Source: an uncultured Agathobaculum sp.
GTDB taxonomy: Bacteria; Bacillota; Clostridia; Oscillospirales; Butyricicoccaceae
DNA length: 64,000 bases
Assembly: GCF_944380985.1 (NCBI RefSeq)
Contig: NZ_CALWJJ010000010.1
Span: 1 to 64,000 of the forward strand
Direction of reading: 5' to 3'
Both the position numbers and the translations under genes were made by a program. Position 1 is the stretch's first letter, and each line of letters begins with the position of its first letter. Below the pieces are notes generated by a model. The model was not told the DNA's origin, did no database searches, and saw only the letters and a program-made list of their open reading frames with translations. Positions 8,100-16,478 of this stretch are shown piece by piece.

Positions 8100-8759
8100 A
8101 TGAATTATCTGTGGAGTTTGCTGGCGGAATCCTTTTGGCAAATTTTGATTCCGGGGCTGACGATGACCATCCCGCTGACGGTCATCTCTTTTGCCATTGC
8201 CATGGTCATTGCGGTGGCGGTCGCGCTAGTGCAGTTTGCCAAGGTGCCTGTCATCCGTCAGATTGCGCGGTTTTATATCTGGGTGATCCGAGGAACGCCG
8301 CTGCTGGTTCAGCTTTTTGTGGTGTTCTTCGGTTTGCCGCATGTCGGCATCCTGATCGATGCTTTCCCGGCTGCGGTCCTTGTGTTCTCCATCAACCAGG
8401 GCGCTTACTGCGCCGAGACCGTCCGCGCTGCGCTGGAATCCGTTCCAGCGGGTCAACTCGAGGCAGCCGCGTGCGCAGGACTGACCTGGAGCCAGTCCAT
8501 CCGGCGGATCGTTCTGCCCCAAGCCCTGCGGACCGCTTTCCCACCGCTGTCCAACTCACTGATTGGAATGGTAAAAGACACCTCGCTGGCTGCGAATATC
8601 ACGGTAACCGAGATGTTTATGGCCACCGAGCGGATTGTGGCGCTGACAGCTGAGCCGCTGGCGTTGTATATCGAGGTGGGCGTGATTTATCTGTTGTTCT
8701 GCACGGTGCTGACCCGGCTGCAGCGGGTGGGAGAAAAGAGGCTGAGCGTTTATGGCTAA
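8100..8759 (+). CDS. Polar amino-acid ABC transporter permease (cystine/glutamine type)
   Basis: A 219-residue permease of the HisM/GlnP family. It has an N-terminal helix after [13 protein letters not shown], several more membrane segments, the cytoplasmic EAA-like loop ([22 protein letters not shown]), and [20 protein letters not shown], which is strongly conserved in this family. AGAGGG lies before the ATG. The stop is followed at once by AGGAGG and the ATPase start, so the two are translated together. The matching solute-binding lipoprotein is 3 kb downstream. Cystine as substrate is inferred from the nearby C-S lyase and regulators. Confidence 0.9.
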   Translation: MNYLWSLLAESFWQILIPGLTMTIPLTVISFAIAMVIAVAVALVQFAKVPVIRQIARFYIWVIRGTPLLVQLFVVFFGLPHVGILIDAFPAAVLVFSINQGAYCAETVRAALESVPAGQLEAAACAGLTWSQSIRRIVLPQALRTAFPPLSNSLIGMVKDTSLAANITVTEMFMATERIVALTAEPLALYIEVGVIYLLFCTVLTRLQRVGEKRLSVYG

Positions 8760-8772
8760 AGGAGGAAAGCCG

Positions 8773-9525
8773 ATGCTGGAAGTCAAGAATATACGAAAAT
8801 CTTTCGGAGATCTGGAGGTGTTGAGGGGGGTAGACCTACGGGTCAACAGGGGGGATGTGGTGGCAATCCTCGGGCCAAGCGGTTCCGGCAAGACCACTCT
8901 GCTGCGGTGCATGAACTTTTTAGAGCAGGCGGATGACGGCGTGCTGGTTTTTGACGGAGAAAGCCATCCATTTCGGCAGATTACCAAAAAGGGTATAGTT
9001 CGCCTGCGGAAAAAGACCGCATTCGTATTTCAAAACTACAATCTGTTTCGCAATAAAACCGCACTGCAAAACGTCACGGAGGGCCTGATTATCGGGCGGA
9101 GGATACCAAAATCGCAAGCCATTGAAATCGGTGAGCAGGCGCTGCAAAAGGTGGGTCTGCTGGACCACCGGGATTATTATCCCAGCCAGCTCTCTGGCGG
9201 GCAGCAGCAGCGGGTGGCCATTGCACGGGCTATTGCCACAAAGCCGGAGATCATTTATTTTGACGAACCCACCTCCGCCCTTGATCCGGAACTAACCGGC
9301 GAAGTGCTGGCCGTCATGCGCACGCTGGCAAACGAGGGGATGACCATGCTGGTGGTGACCCACGAGATGGGTTTTGCCCGACATGTTTCTAACCGGGTGA
9401 TATTTCTGGAGAACGGCGCGGTGGTGGAATCCGGGGATGCTTACTCTTTCTTTGAGCACCCCAAAGAGGCGCGCACCAAGGCGTTTTTGCAGACCCTCAA
9501 TGGAAAACTGACCCAGGCCTGTTAA
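8773..9525 (+). CDS. Polar amino-acid ABC transporter ATP-binding protein
   Basis: A 250-residue nucleotide-binding subunit with Walker [10 protein letters not shown], signature LSGGQQQR, Walker [16 protein letters not shown] and H-loop VVTHEMGFA, all intact. An upstream in-frame ATG (8752) overlaps the permease, but AGGAGG at 8761-8766 points to the ATG at 8773 ([11 protein letters not shown]). It pairs with the permease encoded just upstream to energise import of a polar amino acid, probably cystine. Confidence 0.92.
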   Translation: MLEVKNIRKSFGDLEVLRGVDLRVNRGDVVAILGPSGSGKTTLLRCMNFLEQADDGVLVFDGESHPFRQITKKGIVRLRKKTAFVFQNYNLFRNKTALQNVTEGLIIGRRIPKSQAIEIGEQALQKVGLLDHRDYYPSQLSGGQQQRVAIARAIATKPEIIYFDEPTSALDPELTGEVLAVMRTLANEGMTMLVVTHEMGFARHVSNRVIFLENGAVVESGDAYSFFEHPKEARTKAFLQTLNGKLTQAC

Positions 9526-9628
9526 GGATAGGGCAGATATAGCAGTATACTCGTTTGGATTGCCGCCGATGCTGGTAAGCGATCGGCCGGCAAAGCGGGG
9601 TGTAAAGAAAGGGAAGTGACATTTAGCG

Positions 9629-9865
9629 ATGTGGCCCGATCCGCTTTCCATAGAATCTGTGGAGCAAAATTTGAAAGATGCCGGTTGCCCGGATATGTTT
9701 ATCCGGCTGTTTCTGGCCCGCTATGCGACCAGCACACCGGATGAACAAATGCAGATGCTGCTTGAGCAGCGCAAAAAGCTGCTCGAACGGCTGCATGACA
9801 GCCAAAAACATTTGGACTGTATGGACTATCTGTGCTATCATATACAAAAGCAGAAAACGAAGTAA
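9629..9865 (+). CDS. MerR effector-domain-like small helical protein without DNA-binding domain
   Basis: A 78-residue predicted all-helical protein. Its C-terminal half, with LLEQRKKLLERLHDSQKHLD and MDYLCYHIQKQ, aligns with the coiled-coil tail of the MerR-type regulator at 14963-15331 (SKKRGTTLDEIHLKQKQLD, MDYLRYKIEKEQ); the preceding QNLKDAGCPDMFI matches MTLHDIGFSNEEV. The winged-helix DNA-binding half is absent and nothing upstream encodes it. The Shine-Dalgarno is poor (AGGGAAG about 14 bp before ATG), so the exact start is uncertain. It may be a decaying fragment or a dimerisation partner that modulates the full-length regulator. Confidence 0.6.
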   Translation: MWPDPLSIESVEQNLKDAGCPDMFIRLFLARYATSTPDEQMQMLLEQRKKLLERLHDSQKHLDCMDYLCYHIQKQKTK

Positions 9866-10002
9866 CATAGGCCGGGTGGCAGCACCTCCAAAGAACAGTT
9901 CTCCAGAGCACACCGGCCGTCGCAACCTGCCAGGCTTGCGGCTCTGTTTGATAACCGGGCGGCGGTTTCCCGCAATCCCCCGAATAAGGAGGAGTCTGAA
10001 AT

Positions 10003-10632
10003 ATGAAACGGCGGCTTTTCTCCACGCTGCTTGCGTTTTGCACGCTGCTTGGCTGTACCATTTCTGTCCGTGCGGTAAATGAAACGGGATTTTCCGATGT
10101 TCCGCTGGATGCCTGGTATGCGGATGCTGTGGCATTCTGCCATGAAAACGGCTTGATGAGCGGCACGACCGCAACGACCTTTTCCCCAAACGATACGATG
10201 ACGCGAGGTATGCTTGTCACAGTGCTGTACCGCGAGGCGGGCGCACCCTCTCTGGAAAATGAAAATCTTGGCTATCCTTTTGCCGACGTGCCTGGTGACC
10301 TATGGTATGCCAACGGGGTTTATTGGGCCCGGCTGAAGGGTATCACCAGCGGCTATGCGGATAATCGCTTCGGGCCTAATGATCCAGTGACCCGGGAGCA
10401 GCTGGCCGTTATTCTCTGGCGCAGCGCCGGCAGCCCGGCGCCCGAGGCGGAAAGCGCATTTGCTGATCAGTCCAGCATTTCGGCCTATGCGGTAGATGCT
10501 GTCCGTTGGGCAAGAGAGAGCGGTATTGTAAGGGGCAAGGACGGTAACCGTTTTGACCCTGCTGGACAGGCAACAAGAGCCGAAACGGCGGCGATTCTCA
10601 CGCGCTGGATTGCATTCCGGCAAAATGGATAG
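10003..10632 (+). CDS. S-layer homology (SLH) domain protein, secreted
   Basis: A 209-residue protein with a signal peptide (MKRRLFSTLLAFCTLLGC, cleavage probably near VRA) followed by three SLH repeats. The repeats begin FSDVPLDAWYADAV, FADVPGDLWYANGV and FADQSSISAYAVDAV, and each ends in TRGMLV-, TREQLA- or TRAETA-type motifs. SLH triplets bind pyruvylated secondary cell-wall polymer. The protein is almost nothing but the anchor, with no extra catalytic domain. AAGGAGGAG precedes the ATG. The window also encodes CsaB-type pyruvyltransferase (59413-61644), the enzyme class that creates the SLH ligand. A Cys in the hydrophobic core (LLGCTIS) could also be read as a weak lipobox. Confidence 0.88.
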   Translation: MKRRLFSTLLAFCTLLGCTISVRAVNETGFSDVPLDAWYADAVAFCHENGLMSGTTATTFSPNDTMTRGMLVTVLYREAGAPSLENENLGYPFADVPGDLWYANGVYWARLKGITSGYADNRFGPNDPVTREQLAVILWRSAGSPAPEAESAFADQSSISAYAVDAVRWARESGIVRGKDGNRFDPAGQATRAETAAILTRWIAFRQNG

Positions 10633-10748
10633 CCCCGCCGCGCAAGACGAACGATAAGTGGATAGGTACGGCGCGCATAGCGGCCTTGACAGCTAAGAAT
10701 AACCTCGTATGCGTCCATATAAGAGGATGGAGTACGGCATTGCAAAAT

Positions 10749-10782
10749 AACCCGGAGCAGCCTGCTGCTCCGGGTTGTTTTG
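10749..10782 (+). terminator. Rho-independent terminator after the SLH gene
   Basis: A 12-bp perfect stem AACCCGGAGCAG/CTGCTCCGGGTT with CCTG loop, followed by GTTTTGT. Confidence 0.88.
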
Positions 10783-10871
10783 TATGATCTGTCCGGCAAG
10801 AGAAGGTGTAAGCGGTCCTAAGCAATGTCTAAGGCTCATTTAGATGCCAGGAATGAAAGAATATATAGTAA

Positions 10872-10932
10872 TTTTCTATTTATATTTATAAAATATAAGT
10901 ATTTGCTATTTTGGAGCGCGCCTGTTACACTA
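10872..10932 (+). promoter_or_regulatory. Shared cystine-locus element, copy 2
   Basis: TATTTATAT (10877-10885), AATATAAGTATTTG (10892-10905) and TTACACTA (10925-10932) repeat the block at 7991-8051 with identical spacing (constant offset 2881). It lies 54 bp before the lipoprotein start. Confidence 0.65.
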
Positions 10933-10985
10933 AAACTGTCGGAAAGTCGATAAGATTATTGGACCCGGTAATGGGGTGAAGAGGT

Positions 10986-11555
10986 TTGAGACAACGGTCA
11001 ATTTGTATATGGGGCTGCCTGCTTGCGTTTGCCATAGCGCTGACCGGCTGCGCAAAAGAGCGGCAGGCGCCGTTCGACGGTATGGAGCGCAATGCGACAG
11101 TGCAGACGGGAGATGCATCGGCCGCAGCGACGCCACTGCCATCCGAGGCGGTGGACGCAGAGAAAGATACGGAAGACTTGGGAAGTAGGAAGGAAGACCT
11201 TGCAATGAAAATGAATGTTCAGGTGGGAGACAGCGTCTTTACAGCGACACTGGAGCGCAACAGCGCCGTCGACGCTCTGGTAGATATGATGCAGCAGGCC
11301 CCGGTGACCATCCGGATGAGCGACTACGCTGGCTTTGAGAAGGTCGGGTCGCTCGGCACGAGCTTGCCTGCCAGCAACCGGCAGACTACCACGCAGTCTG
11401 GCGACATTGTGCTGTATCAGGGCAATCAGATTGTGATCTTTTACGGCTCTAACGCATGGAGCTATACCCGGCTGGCAAAAATTGATGACCTCGCAGGCTG
11501 GGAAGAGGCGCTGGGCAGCGGAGATGTGACCGTGACCTTGTCTTTGGCCAACTGA
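10986..11555 (+). CDS. Cyclophilin-like-fold lipoprotein
   Basis: A 189-residue lipoprotein. The signal peptide ends in a lipobox LTGC (Cys about residue 22), a low-complexity linker follows, and the C-terminal ~115 residues form a cyclophilin-like-2 domain: MKMNVQVGDSVFTATLERN, VTIRMSDYAGFEKVGSLG, GDIVLYQGNQIVIFYGSNAWSYTRL. Proteins of this domain family are mostly uncharacterised and lack classical isomerase residues. The start is TTG (10986) with GGGGTGA upstream; the nearest ATG is stopped in frame. It stands between the transporter ATPase and its binding protein and shares the transporter's promoter element, suggesting joint control. Confidence 0.75.
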   Translation: MRQRSICIWGCLLAFAIALTGCAKERQAPFDGMERNATVQTGDASAAATPLPSEAVDAEKDTEDLGSRKEDLAMKMNVQVGDSVFTATLERNSAVDALVDMMQQAPVTIRMSDYAGFEKVGSLGTSLPASNRQTTTQSGDIVLYQGNQIVIFYGSNAWSYTRLAKIDDLAGWEEALGSGDVTVTLSLAN

Positions 11556-11703
11556 CCGGCAGCGCATGCTAAGGGTGAAGCGGCAGCGCTATGCACTGCG
11601 GCGATGCAGCTGTCCTGCCACCGGCAAATTACCCCCGGACATTTGTACAAAAGCCTATAAAAACGATAAAAACACAACCAATGGTAATTGGGAGGTATCT
11701 CTT

Positions 11704-12537
11704 ATGAAAAAAAGATGGATTGCATCGGTTACTGCTCTGTTTTTTGCGGCAGGGCTTTTGAGCGGCTGCGGCATAAACGGAACGGGCGGTGGGAACGGCG
11801 CATCGGAAGCGGTGAACGGCGGCCAAACGACCGACCTGCTCGATCAGATCCAGCAGGCTGGCGTTATCGTTGTGGGAACCGAGGGCACATATTCTCCGAA
11901 CAGCTATCACAATGAGGATGGTGAGCTAGTTGGATTTGATGTAGATGTCGCCCGCGGGGTGGCGGAAAAGCTGGGCGTGGACATTGAGTTTGTCGAGGCG
12001 GAATGGGATTCGCTGTTTGGCGGTATGGACTCCGGCCGGATCGATATTGTTGTAAATGAGGTGGAGTATTCCGACGAACGCGCCCTAAAGTACGACTTTT
12101 CTGAGCCGTATACCTATGTGCACGGCGCGCTTCTGGTCGCGCAGGATAACACTGATATTACAACCTTTGCAGATCTGGACGGCAAGCGCGCGGCACAGAA
12201 CTTGACCAGCAGCTGGGGGCAGGAGGCCGAGCGATATGGCGCAGAGCTTGTCAGCGTGGATGCCGTGGCGCAGGGCATTGAGCTGATCCTCAGCGGACGG
12301 GCCGATGCAATGCTCAACGCAGAAACAGCGTTTTATGACTATCTCAACAAGCATCCGGATACCCCGGTCAAGATTGTGGCGAATACCGATACGACTACCT
12401 CGTCGCGCATTCCGGTACCAAAGGGCAATGAGCGCCTGCTGGCCGCCATTAACGAGGCGCTGGATGAGATGCGCCAGTCTGGCGAGCTGGCCGAATTGTC
12501 CCAGCGGTACTTCGGTGCGGATGTCACTGGTGAATAA
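11704..12537 (+). CDS. Amino-acid (probably cystine) ABC transporter substrate-binding lipoprotein
   Basis: A 277-residue family-3 solute-binding protein. MKKRWIASV starts a lipoprotein signal ending LLSGC. The mature part has GVIVVGTEGTYSPNSYHNEDG, LVGFDVDVARGVAEKLG and the aromatic/acidic pocket segments usual for cystine and polar amino-acid binders. GGGAGG precedes the ATG at 11704; the in-frame region from 11566 is not needed. It should deliver substrate to the permease and ATPase encoded at 8100-9525. A C-S lyase gene follows after a hairpin, supporting cystine or a related thioether as substrate. Confidence 0.9.
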   Translation: MKKRWIASVTALFFAAGLLSGCGINGTGGGNGASEAVNGGQTTDLLDQIQQAGVIVVGTEGTYSPNSYHNEDGELVGFDVDVARGVAEKLGVDIEFVEAEWDSLFGGMDSGRIDIVVNEVEYSDERALKYDFSEPYTYVHGALLVAQDNTDITTFADLDGKRAAQNLTSSWGQEAERYGAELVSVDAVAQGIELILSGRADAMLNAETAFYDYLNKHPDTPVKIVANTDTTTSSRIPVPKGNERLLAAINEALDEMRQSGELAELSQRYFGADVTGE

Positions 12538-12544
12538 ATAATCG

Positions 12545-12578
12545 TGTCCCATCCTGACAGATCCATCAGGATGGGACA
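12545..12578 (+). terminator. Intra-operon hairpin between binding protein and C-S lyase
   Basis: A perfect 13-bp stem TGTCCCATCCTGA/TCAGGATGGGACA with an 8-nt loop, not followed by a T tract. It may set relative expression by stabilising the upstream mRNA end or causing partial termination. Confidence 0.6.
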
Positions 12579-12606
12579 TCGTCTGTGGAAAGGGAGGAAC
12601 GGGCTT

Positions 12607-13770
12607 ATGCAATATGATTTTGACCATACGATAGAACGCCGCGGCACACACGCCACCAAGTGGGATGTGGCGCCAAATGAGCTGCCTATGTGGATTGCCG
12701 ACATGGATTTTCCAACCGCGCCGGAGATCATTGACGCGATCGGGCAGCGAGCAGCCCACGGCATTTACGGCTATACCGATGTGCCGGAGGCATGGTACGA
12801 GGCGATCGTCGGCTGGTGGGAGCGGCGGCACAGCTTTCACATGGAAAAGGACTGGCTGGTCTTTTCTACAGGCGTTGTACCCACTATCTCAAGCGTGGTG
12901 CGAAAGCTCACCACGCCTGGAGAAAATATACTGACCATGACGCCAGTCTACGATATTTTTTTCCATTCCATCGAGAATAACGGCAGAAAGGCGCTGGAGT
13001 GCCCGCTTTCTTACCAGGCGGGGGAATACCGCATCGACTGGGGCGACCTCGAGCGAAAGCTGGCCGACCCGCAGACGAGCCTTATGCTGCTTTGCAACCC
13101 GCACAATCCTGTTGGAAGCGTGTGGGATCGCCAGACGCTGGCTCGGATCGGGGAGCTGTGCTGGGAGCACCACGTCACAGTGCTTTCCGATGAGATCCAC
13201 TGCGACCTGACCGACCCTGGCTTCTCTTACACGCCCTTTGCCGCGGCGTCGGAGCAATGCCTGCAAAACAGCATTACCTGCATTGCCCCCACCAAGGCGT
13301 TTAATTTGGCAGGTCTTCAGACCTCAGCAGTAGCGGCGGCCAATCCGGTATTGCGGCACAAGGTATGGCGCGCGCTGAACACCGATGAGGTGGCAGAGCC
13401 GAACTGCTTTGCCGCCGAGGCGGCCGTGGCAGCCTTTACCAAGGGCGACGCTTGGCTTGATGCATTGCGGGCCTATCTGGCCGAAAATAAGCGGCAGGCG
13501 CAGGCGTTCCTCCGCTGTGAACTTCCGCAGATTCGGCCTGTGTTGTCGCACGGCACTTATTTGCTGTGGCTGGACTGCGGAGCGGTTACCAGCCGGTCGG
13601 ACGATCTGGCACGATTGATTCGGGAAAAGACGGGGCTGCGTCTGTCTGCGGGCAGCGCCTACCGCGGCAACGGAAACCAGTTTTTGCGGATGAATCTGGC
13701 CTGTCCGCGCAGCAGAATGTTCGATGGGCTTGCACGGCTGAAAAAGGGTATTTGTGCCTATCGGGTCTAA
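12607..13770 (+). CDS. patB: PatB/MalY-type cystathionine beta-lyase (C-S lyase), PLP-dependent
   Basis: A 387-residue fold-type I aminotransferase-like enzyme. It starts MQYDFDHTIERRGTHATKWD, carries LPMWIADMDF and the PLP-lysine segment APTKAFNLAGLQTS, all typical of PatB/MalY. These enzymes cleave cystathionine, cystine or cysteine conjugates to pyruvate, ammonia and a thiol or sulfide. GGGAGG lies upstream of the ATG at 12607. It directly follows the transporter's binding protein, fitting uptake then cleavage of a sulfur amino acid. Confidence 0.92.
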   Translation: MQYDFDHTIERRGTHATKWDVAPNELPMWIADMDFPTAPEIIDAIGQRAAHGIYGYTDVPEAWYEAIVGWWERRHSFHMEKDWLVFSTGVVPTISSVVRKLTTPGENILTMTPVYDIFFHSIENNGRKALECPLSYQAGEYRIDWGDLERKLADPQTSLMLLCNPHNPVGSVWDRQTLARIGELCWEHHVTVLSDEIHCDLTDPGFSYTPFAAASEQCLQNSITCIAPTKAFNLAGLQTSAVAAANPVLRHKVWRALNTDEVAEPNCFAAEAAVAAFTKGDAWLDALRAYLAENKRQAQAFLRCELPQIRPVLSHGTYLLWLDCGAVTSRSDDLARLIREKTGLRLSAGSAYRGNGNQFLRMNLACPRSRMFDGLARLKKGICAYRV

Positions 13771-13849
13771 TCGGCGCTGCATTTTGATAATGGGCGGTTG
13801 TCATAGATCTGGCGAGCGGGCCCTATCGCCTGGAAAAAACGCAAAAGAG

Positions 13850-13883
13850 GCAAAGAACCTGTCCATTTGGACAGGCTCTTTGC
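13850..13883. terminator. Bidirectional terminator between C-S lyase and aldo/keto reductase genes
   Basis: GCAAAGA-a-CCTGTCC, loop ATTT, GGACAGG-c-TCTTTGC, between two convergent genes. T tracts are short on both strands. Confidence 0.7.
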
Positions 13884-13922
13884 CGTTCATCTTTCGGGGC
13901 ATGCTGCCGACAGCCGGTGCGC

Positions 13923-14864
13923 TTATTTCATTTCCTTTTCCCAGTAACGGATTACATTGAGACCGGCTTTCTGTCCGAGTTGTTCCATCTGCTGGATGTC
14001 CGCATCGGACAGTGCAATCGCCGCCGCGCGCGCCGCGTCTTCTACCTGGGAAACCTTGGTCACCCCAATGATGGGCAGCGTGCCCTTGGCGATTGCCCAC
14101 GCTACAGCAAGCTGCGCGATGGATACGCTGTAACGGTCGGCAATTTCTTTCAGGCCGGCATTGAGCTTTTCGAGCTGCGGGAGCATGGGGTTATAGATTT
14201 TGCCACGGTCGGAGGCGGCTGGGAAGGGATGCTTGGTATCGTACTTGCCGGACAGCGCACCCTGCTCGAGCACCATGTAGGAGAAGAAAATCAGACCGTT
14301 CTCCTTACAGTAATCCAGAATGCCCGAAGTTTCTGACGAGCGGTTGAGCAGGCTGTAATGGTTTTGAATGGCGGAGACTTTAAGCCCTTCGGCCGCAAGG
14401 ATGTCCGCAGCTTGCTTGATCTCTGCCAGGCTATGGTTGGACAGGCCAATTTTTCCAATCTTACCGCTCTTGGCCAAAGGGATCAGTTCTCGGGTCCACT
14501 TGGGCGCGTCCAGCGGGTTGTGGATCCAGTAAAAATCCATAAAGTCGACGCCCAACAGCTGGGCGCTGGTCTCGTAGAGTGCGGTGACGGCGTTTTCAGC
14601 CGCCGGGTCGGCGCACTGGGGGGTGAATTTGTCAGAGATCAGATACCGATCCCGCGGGTAATCCTGAATGAACGCGCCCAGTGTTTTCTCCGACTGGCCC
14701 ATGCCATATACATAGGCGGTATCCCACAGGGTAAGACCCGCTTGCATCGCGGCTTCAAAGACGGGGCGTAGCGCCTGTGCAGTGAGCGGCTCGCCAAAGG
14801 TGCTGTCGTTGCCCCAAGCCCATGCGCCAAGCGCAATTTTGGGAAGTGTTTCGTGGTTTGCCAT
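13923..14864 (-). CDS. Aldo/keto reductase
   Basis: A 313-residue TIM-barrel oxidoreductase using NAD(P)H. The catalytic tetrad can be seen: Asp and Tyr in LWDTAYVYGMG, Lys in YLISDKF, His in FYWIHNPLD. The C-terminal cofactor segment is AWAIAKGTLPIIGVTK. The ATG at 14864 (MANHETLPK) has AAAGGAG 8 bp upstream, so the longer in-frame extension is rejected. The natural substrate is unknown. A MerR-type regulator gene lies just upstream on the same strand, a common arrangement for reductases of this group. Confidence 0.9.
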   Translation of the reverse strand: MANHETLPKIALGAWAWGNDSTFGEPLTAQALRPVFEAAMQAGLTLWDTAYVYGMGQSEKTLGAFIQDYPRDRYLISDKFTPQCADPAAENAVTALYETSAQLLGVDFMDFYWIHNPLDAPKWTRELIPLAKSGKIGKIGLSNHSLAEIKQAADILAAEGLKVSAIQNHYSLLNRSSETSGILDYCKENGLIFFSYMVLEQGALSGKYDTKHPFPAASDRGKIYNPMLPQLEKLNAGLKEIADRYSVSIAQLAVAWAIAKGTLPIIGVTKVSQVEDAARAAAIALSDADIQQMEQLGQKAGLNVIRYWEKEMK

Positions 14865-14962
14865 GGTGATCGTCTCCTTTGTTCTTGTTCTATAAGTCGT
14901 GTGATTTACCTGCGGTGCCGTCCTTGGGGAAAACGGTGCTATACAGGGCATGGAACATCCGG

Positions 14963-15331
14963 TTATTTTGCCGCGTTGCGCTCTTTTTGCTCTTTTTCGA
15001 TTTTGTAGCGCAGATAGTCCATGCGGTCGAGCTGCTTTTGCTTTAAGTGAATCTCATCAAGCGTTGTGCCGCGCTTTTTGCTCAGCATGCGCAGCCGTTC
15101 GGCTTCGGTCGAGTTGCCCTCAAGAAGCAGGCGCATATAACACTCGACCTCTTCGTTGCTAAACCCGATGTCGTGAAGCGTCATAATCATGCTCAGACGT
15201 TGCAGATCCTGCTCGCCATACTGCCAAACGCCCATGACTTTTTTGACTTCGCCGCACAGCCCCCAGCTTTCATATTCCCGCAGCACTTCGATGGGAATGT
15301 TATATCGCGCGCTGGCCTCCTCGATCGTCAT
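14963..15331 (-). CDS. MerR-family transcriptional regulator
   Basis: A 122-residue regulator: a short winged-helix N-terminus (MTIEEASARYNIPIEVLREYESWGL, then VWQYGEQDLQRLSMIMTLHDIGFS), then an antiparallel coiled-coil helix ending DRMDYLRYKIEKEQ. The recognition helix region is atypical (IPIEVLREYE instead of TLRYYE). The protein lacks a C-terminal ligand domain, as in small redox or stress MerR proteins such as AdhR-like. GAGGTGG precedes the ATG. It probably controls the aldo/keto reductase downstream. Its tail is shared with the 78-residue protein at 9629. Confidence 0.85.
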   Translation of the reverse strand: MTIEEASARYNIPIEVLREYESWGLCGEVKKVMGVWQYGEQDLQRLSMIMTLHDIGFSNEEVECYMRLLLEGNSTEAERLRMLSKKRGTTLDEIHLKQKQLDRMDYLRYKIEKEQKERNAAK

Positions 15332-15354
15332 TTTTCCACCTCACTTTTGTTGCT

Positions 15355-15392
15355 AAAAATAAGGGTGTTCTTTTGATAGAACACCCTTATTA
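15355..15392 (-). terminator. Terminator of the LysR-type gene
   Basis: A perfect 12-bp stem ATAAGGGTGTTC/GAACACCCTTAT. On the minus strand it is followed by a TTTTT run. Confidence 0.88.
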
Positions 15393-15421
15393 TAATCGCT
15401 ATTCCCCTTAATGTCTAATAC

Positions 15422-16312
15422 CTATAATAAATCGTTAGATATTACATTTTTGTATTCCTGTGCAAATGCAAGAAATGCGCTTGTGGTGGGGGTAAAGACC
15501 TGCTCTTTTTTCCAGGCCAAAACCGTGCCGATTTCAAGCGTGGGGTAAAGCGGAATGAACCGCAGGCCATCATAGGTGCAGTTAAGCCTGATCCCCAGCA
15601 CGACCCCCAGATTGCTCTCGGCAAGCATCATCTCGTTATAGAGCAAGTTGCCCGCAGCGACGATATTGGCCTGCCCGCGCCGCTCGCCAAACCATCTGCC
15701 AATGCTGCTTCGGACGAAATCGCCGGCCGCTATGATGAGCCGTTCCCGAACCAGATCCTCCGGTTCGATCCGCACTTTGTCCGAGAGGGCGGAGTCGGTG
15801 CGGACCCACGCGCCCCACTGCTCCTTGATCGGCATGGGGATGAAATCATATTTCCGAATGTCGATAGGTTCTGCCATCAGGCCGATGTCGAGCAGCCCTT
15901 GTTCGATATAATTGCGAATGTTGTCCGCATTTCCGCTGTAAATCTCGTACTCAACGAGCGGATGCTGTTTGGAAAAGGCGGCGATGATTTGCGAGAGGAT
16001 GCGCGTTGACTGGAATTCCCCGCTGCCAATGGCGATCTTGCCAGCCAGTTCTTTATCCTGCTGGGCAAGATCCTGCCGGGTCATTTCCGCAAGCGATAGC
16101 ATTTCCTGCGCCCGGCGTTTGAGGATCATACCCGCGTCGGTCAGCAGGACATGGTGCCTGCCCCGTGTGAACAGCGAGACGCCCAGTTCGTCCTCCAGCT
16201 GAGCGATCTGGCGCGATAAGGTTGGCTGGCTGACGTGCAGGGTCTGCGCTGCCCGTGTGAAGTTTTCCTCCCTGGCCACGGCAAGGAAATAATTAAGTAC
16301 GCGAAGATCCAC
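15422..16312 (-). CDS. LysR-type transcriptional regulator
   Basis: A 296-residue LysR protein with N-terminal winged HTH (LRVLNYFLAVAREENFTRAAQ, LHVSQPTLSRQIAQLEDELG) and a two-lobe effector domain. The GTG at 16312 has AAAGGGG 7 bp upstream; the longer ATG start at 16366 lies inside the promoter region and is rejected. LysR proteins commonly activate cysteine/cystine genes. It is the only full-length LysR here and the transporter promoters have poor -35 boxes, so I infer it activates them through the repeated AT-rich element. Confidence 0.9.
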   Translation of the reverse strand: MDLRVLNYFLAVAREENFTRAAQTLHVSQPTLSRQIAQLEDELGVSLFTRGRHHVLLTDAGMILKRRAQEMLSLAEMTRQDLAQQDKELAGKIAIGSGEFQSTRILSQIIAAFSKQHPLVEYEIYSGNADNIRNYIEQGLLDIGLMAEPIDIRKYDFIPMPIKEQWGAWVRTDSALSDKVRIEPEDLVRERLIIAAGDFVRSSIGRWFGERRGQANIVAAGNLLYNEMMLAESNLGVVLGIRLNCTYDGLRFIPLYPTLEIGTVLAWKKEQVFTPTTSAFLAFAQEYKNVISNDLL

Positions 16313-16334
16313 CAAATCATCCCCTTTCCGGGAT

Positions 16335-16363
16335 AGTATAACAAAGAAATACTGCTGTTGCAA
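16335..16363 (-). promoter_or_regulatory. Promoter of the LysR-type gene
   Basis: Minus strand: TTGCAA (16358-16363), 17 bp, TATACT (16335-16340), 22 bp before the GTG start. Confidence 0.75.
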
Positions 16364-16440
16364 CATACCTATCCGCTTATTATGCGTAAAATGTATGATA
16401 TAGCCTAGTAAAAAAGTGAGATTTCTATCGCCGTCGCGTT

Positions 16441-16467
16441 AAAAAGCCCGCCCCTTTTGGGGCGGGC
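16441..16467 (-). terminator. Terminator of the SOD-like gene
   Basis: Minus strand: GCCCGCCCC, loop AAAA, GGGGCGGGC, then TTTTT. Confidence 0.9.
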
Positions 16468-16478
16468 GCGGCTGGGCG

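Larger units (their letters stand above)
10633..10985 (+). other. 353-bp intergenic stretch: terminator, possible small transcript, shared element
   Basis: No gene of note. A TTGACA (10686-10691), 16 bp, TATGCG pair sits ~45 bp before a strong terminator hairpin (10749-10782), which could give a very short RNA. From 10872 it contains copy 2 of the cystine-locus element. Confidence 0.5.
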
